Of a stretch of DNA of 6,166 nucleotides, positions 4,147 through 6,166 are shown piece after piece (the first letter of the stretch is position 1; each line of letters begins with the position of its first letter). The stretch covers positions 1 through 6,166 of the forward strand of contig JAQTWS010000033.1 in NCBI GenBank assembly GCA_028689175.1, written 5' to 3'. The notes below the pieces were generated by a model. The model worked only from the letters and a program-made list of their open reading frames with translations. It searched no databases and was not told the origin of the DNA. Made by a program: the position numbers and the translations under genes. This DNA is from Minisyncoccota bacterium (GTDB lineage: Bacteria > Patescibacteriota > Minisyncoccia > Minisyncoccales > Minisyncoccaceae).

Positions 4147-6051
4147 ATGTCCAAAGAAGTTAAAAATAAAAATACGATTTTTGTAAAAAGTATAGCTAAA
4201 TATTTTATGGAATTTTTGGAAACAGATTTTCATAAAAGAAAAAATCCAAAAAGAAGCATTAAGTTAAAAAGCGAAGACGGTTTATTAATTGGTTTGAACT
4301 TAGATAAATATAAAAAATTTAATAACTTAATTTGGAAAGAAATAAGTCATTCGTTCAATCTACATTCTATTAATGAAATCAAAAAAGGAGTTTACAAGTC
4401 TGATATGCCTGAAGGGTTACTATCATTAGTAAATGAAAAAATATCAAAAATATCAAAACAAGACATTAAAAGAGTAGTGAAGAAAATATCAGAAGAGATA
4501 AAGGATTTATCAATTACTTATAAAGACGAATACGAAACGGGTTCCAATATACTATTAGAGAATATTTTTTTAATTATAAAAGAGGACTTAGTTAATTTAT
4601 TTATAAAAAAAATCGAGAAATCTTTGATATCTTTAGAAATCAGTGACGAAAATGAAATTTACGCGATGGGAGAGGATTTATCAAATATTCTCTTAGAATT
4701 AATAAAGCAAAAGGTTTTGGATTTGTTTAAATCTTTAGTAAATAATAATAAAATAAATTTTGTTAAAGAACTAGAAGACACTTTTACTTTAAATGATGTT
4801 AATTTTATTTTAACAGAATTTTTTGAAAATTTTAAGTTTAATGATTTATTTTTAGAGATATTCGATATTGAGAAAAATAAGAATATTTTAGACAAAAAAG
4901 AGTTTTACTTATATTTCTGTGATATTACGTTTAACAAGATTAAATATCCTATCTTTTATATTCCTTTTGATGTTAGAAAAAATAATAACAGTTTTACCAT
5001 TGATTTCGATTCGCAAATTTATATCAATAAAAAAGCTTTGGAATATATTGTTCAAGAGTATAATAAAGATAATTCAAAAAAGGGAGGACTTGATTTAATT
5101 TCAGAAAGAATAATTTACCTTGCAGATCATGCCAATGATCTCCTTAGCTTTTTACAATCAGTAATTAATGAAATTAATAATTTTTTTGGATTAGATAAAA
5201 ACATTGATTTAAATGATGATAAAATACAAAAAGCTAAAAGCATAACATGTTCAGTTTCTAATACTTGCTATATTTGTTTATTTGATAAGTCTGATGAGGC
5301 TTTAGTAAATGATTATGAAGATATTCTTCAGTTGTTGTCTCAGGGGGATGACAGCGTTTTAGGTGTTGCTTTTAATAATCTGATTAATGATTTTATTCAT
5401 ACGGAACCAAAAACATTTGATGCGGAAATTTATAATGAGTGGGATGGTCTTAGCTCTAAAGACAAACTTGTTTTCAACGCACCTATCCCCTTAAATAGTG
5501 AGCAAAGAAGAATACTGTCTGCCTTAAATAAAAACGATTGTAAATATATAACAGTAGAAGGACCACCCGGAACCGGAAAAAGCCATACAATCACTGCTAT
5601 TGTTTTTGATGCCATTTTGCACAACAAGTCAGTTTTGGTTTTATCGGACAAGAAAGAAGCTTTGGATGTCGTAGAAGATAAGATTTCAGAAACTATGAAT
5701 AAGGTGAGGCATGATAATAATTTTCAGAATCCTATTTTACGATTAGGAAAAACTGGTAATACGTATAATCAAATTCTTTCGACTTCTTCCATAGAAAATA
5801 TTAAAATGCATCATAGGGCAGTGAAAAAAGAATTTGACTCGATAGAAAGTGATATTCAAAAAGTGATTAATACATTAAAAGAGGATCTTGAGGCTAAAAC
5901 TTTAGCTTATGAAAATGTTAATATTGATGAAATTTACGAAGTTATAAAACTGGAAGACGTTATTAATGTGAGTAGAGAATATTTTGATATCGAAGAAATA
6001 TTAAAAAGAGATAATTCTCTAATTGAATTGTCTGAAGTTCTTAAATTCTAA
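4147..6051 (+). CDS. SF1 (UPF1/DNA2-like) helicase, N-terminal part, broken by an IS
   Basis: The first 440 residues are mostly unrecognised: a basic segment FLETDFHKRKNPKRSI (23-38), long charged helices (about 90-250) and a mixed region. A superfamily 1 helicase core then begins, with a Q-motif-like LNSEQRRIL (449-457), Walker A GPPGTGKS (472-479) and motif Ia VLVLSDKKEALD (496-507). A coiled-coil-like insertion (about 545-600) follows. The frame stops at residue 634 with no Walker B DE-box and none of motifs III to VI, so no working helicase can be made from this piece. An IS30-family element begins at the same place, and the TAA at 6049-6051 probably lies inside the IS end. Intact members of this class are usually well over 1000 aa and often carry a nuclease at the C-terminus; that part would lie beyond the IS. 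No clear ribosome site precedes the ATG. The gene follows the PH/TerB-like gene by 10 bases. Confidence 0.85.
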   Translation: MSKEVKNKNTIFVKSIAKYFMEFLETDFHKRKNPKRSIKLKSEDGLLIGLNLDKYKKFNNLIWKEISHSFNLHSINEIKKGVYKSDMPEGLLSLVNEKISKISKQDIKRVVKKISEEIKDLSITYKDEYETGSNILLENIFLIIKEDLVNLFIKKIEKSLISLEISDENEIYAMGEDLSNILLELIKQKVLDLFKSLVNNNKINFVKELEDTFTLNDVNFILTEFFENFKFNDLFLEIFDIEKNKNILDKKEFYLYFCDITFNKIKYPIFYIPFDVRKNNNSFTIDFDSQIYINKKALEYIVQEYNKDNSKKGGLDLISERIIYLADHANDLLSFLQSVINEINNFFGLDKNIDLNDDKIQKAKSITCSVSNTCYICLFDKSDEALVNDYEDILQLLSQGDDSVLGVAFNNLINDFIHTEPKTFDAEIYNEWDGLSSKDKLVFNAPIPLNSEQRRILSALNKNDCKYITVEGPPGTGKSHTITAIVFDAILHNKSVLVLSDKKEALDVVEDKISETMNKVRHDNNFQNPILRLGKTGNTYNQILSTSSIENIKMHHRAVKKEFDSIESDIQKVINTLKEDLEAKTLAYENVNIDEIYEVIKLEDVINVSREYFDIEEILKRDNSLIELSEVLKF

Positions 6052-6166
6052 TCCAAAGTGCGAAAAAACTAAAAAGAATTGAATACCTCTTTGGGCGTTA
6101 AGTAATTTAATCTTTTTCTAGGACGATTGTTAAGCAATCGTTCTACTTTTTTAATATCTTTATCTA
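6041..6166 (-). mobile_element. IS30-family insertion sequence, one end, partial
   Basis: The right side of the window is one end of an insertion sequence that carries its transposase on the minus strand. Reading the minus strand outward from the transposase stop gives a short non-coding end with CGCACTTTGGATTAGAATTT, which resembles the terminal repeats seen after IS30-family transposases (a GCACTT core, then an AGAAT-type outer part). The exact boundary is uncertain by about ten bases, because the other end and the target duplication are outside the window. Confidence 0.7.
6069..6166 (-). CDS. IS30-family transposase, C-terminal fragment
   Basis: The minus strand encodes 31 residues to a TAG stop (plus-strand 6069-6071), running off the window at 6166. 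The sequence contains KKVERLLNNRPRKRLNYLTP and ends KEVFNSF. The pattern LNNRPRK-LNY-TP-EVF is the hallmark C-terminus of IS30-family DDE transposases, just after the rve catalytic domain. The catalytic residues themselves are outside the window. The gene converges on the helicase gene it has interrupted. The hairpin at 6121-6147 is part of this coding sequence. Confidence 0.88.
   Translation of the reverse strand, partial: DKDIKKVERLLNNRPRKRLNYLTPKEVFNSF

Noticed and set aside
6121..6147. Nine-pair hairpin followed by T residues resembling a terminator
   Set aside because: It lies inside the transposase coding sequence (codons for the RLLNNRP segment), before the stop codon on the minus strand, so it is probably incidental.

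Overview
This is an AT-rich bacterial window read with the standard stop codons; dnaX ends on TGA at the expected place and no gene needs TGA as a sense codon. Almost no gene has a convincing Shine-Dalgarno sequence. The short dnaX (367 aa, no long tau-type tail), many tiny intergenic hairpins and weak ribosome-binding sites suggest a Patescibacteria/CPR-type genome. That assignment is an inference, not something a marker gene here proves.

Layout. Positions 1-269 hold no convincing gene. They carry a nested set of inverted repeats, a strong U-tract hairpin (178-227) and then a promoter (232-260) that would start the dnaX message almost at its ATG. dnaX (270-1373) is the one clear housekeeping gene. 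It is followed by tRNA-Gln(UUG) at 1420-1493, whose likely promoter overlaps the dnaX stop codon. Next is an unrecognised soluble protein of 204 aa (1535-2149), ended by two interleaved terminator hairpins. The 305-base gap from 2150 to 2454 is not empty: it holds five nearly contiguous hairpins ending in a U-tract (2275-2405). One arm of the largest hairpin recurs as a 15-base direct copy at the start of the next gene. That gene pair encodes a TM2-domain membrane protein (2455-2730) and a membrane-anchored FxLYD-type protein (2745-3197), probably one operon. A terminator at 3327-3350 closes that block.

The last block is a tight pair. One gene encodes a protein with two acidic helical TerB-like units and a C-terminal PH/GRAM-like domain (3363-4136). 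Ten bases later comes a large helicase-type gene (4147-6051) with a long unrecognised N-terminal region and an SF1 (UPF1/DNA2-like) Walker A motif near its C-terminus. The reading frame stops before Walker B and all later helicase motifs, because the end of an IS30-family insertion sequence lies there. The C-terminus of its transposase is encoded on the minus strand at 6069-6166 and runs off the window. The helicase gene is therefore most simply read as broken by an IS. The helicase with its PH/TerB partner resembles accessory, possibly defence-related, gene pairs, but nothing in the window proves that role.
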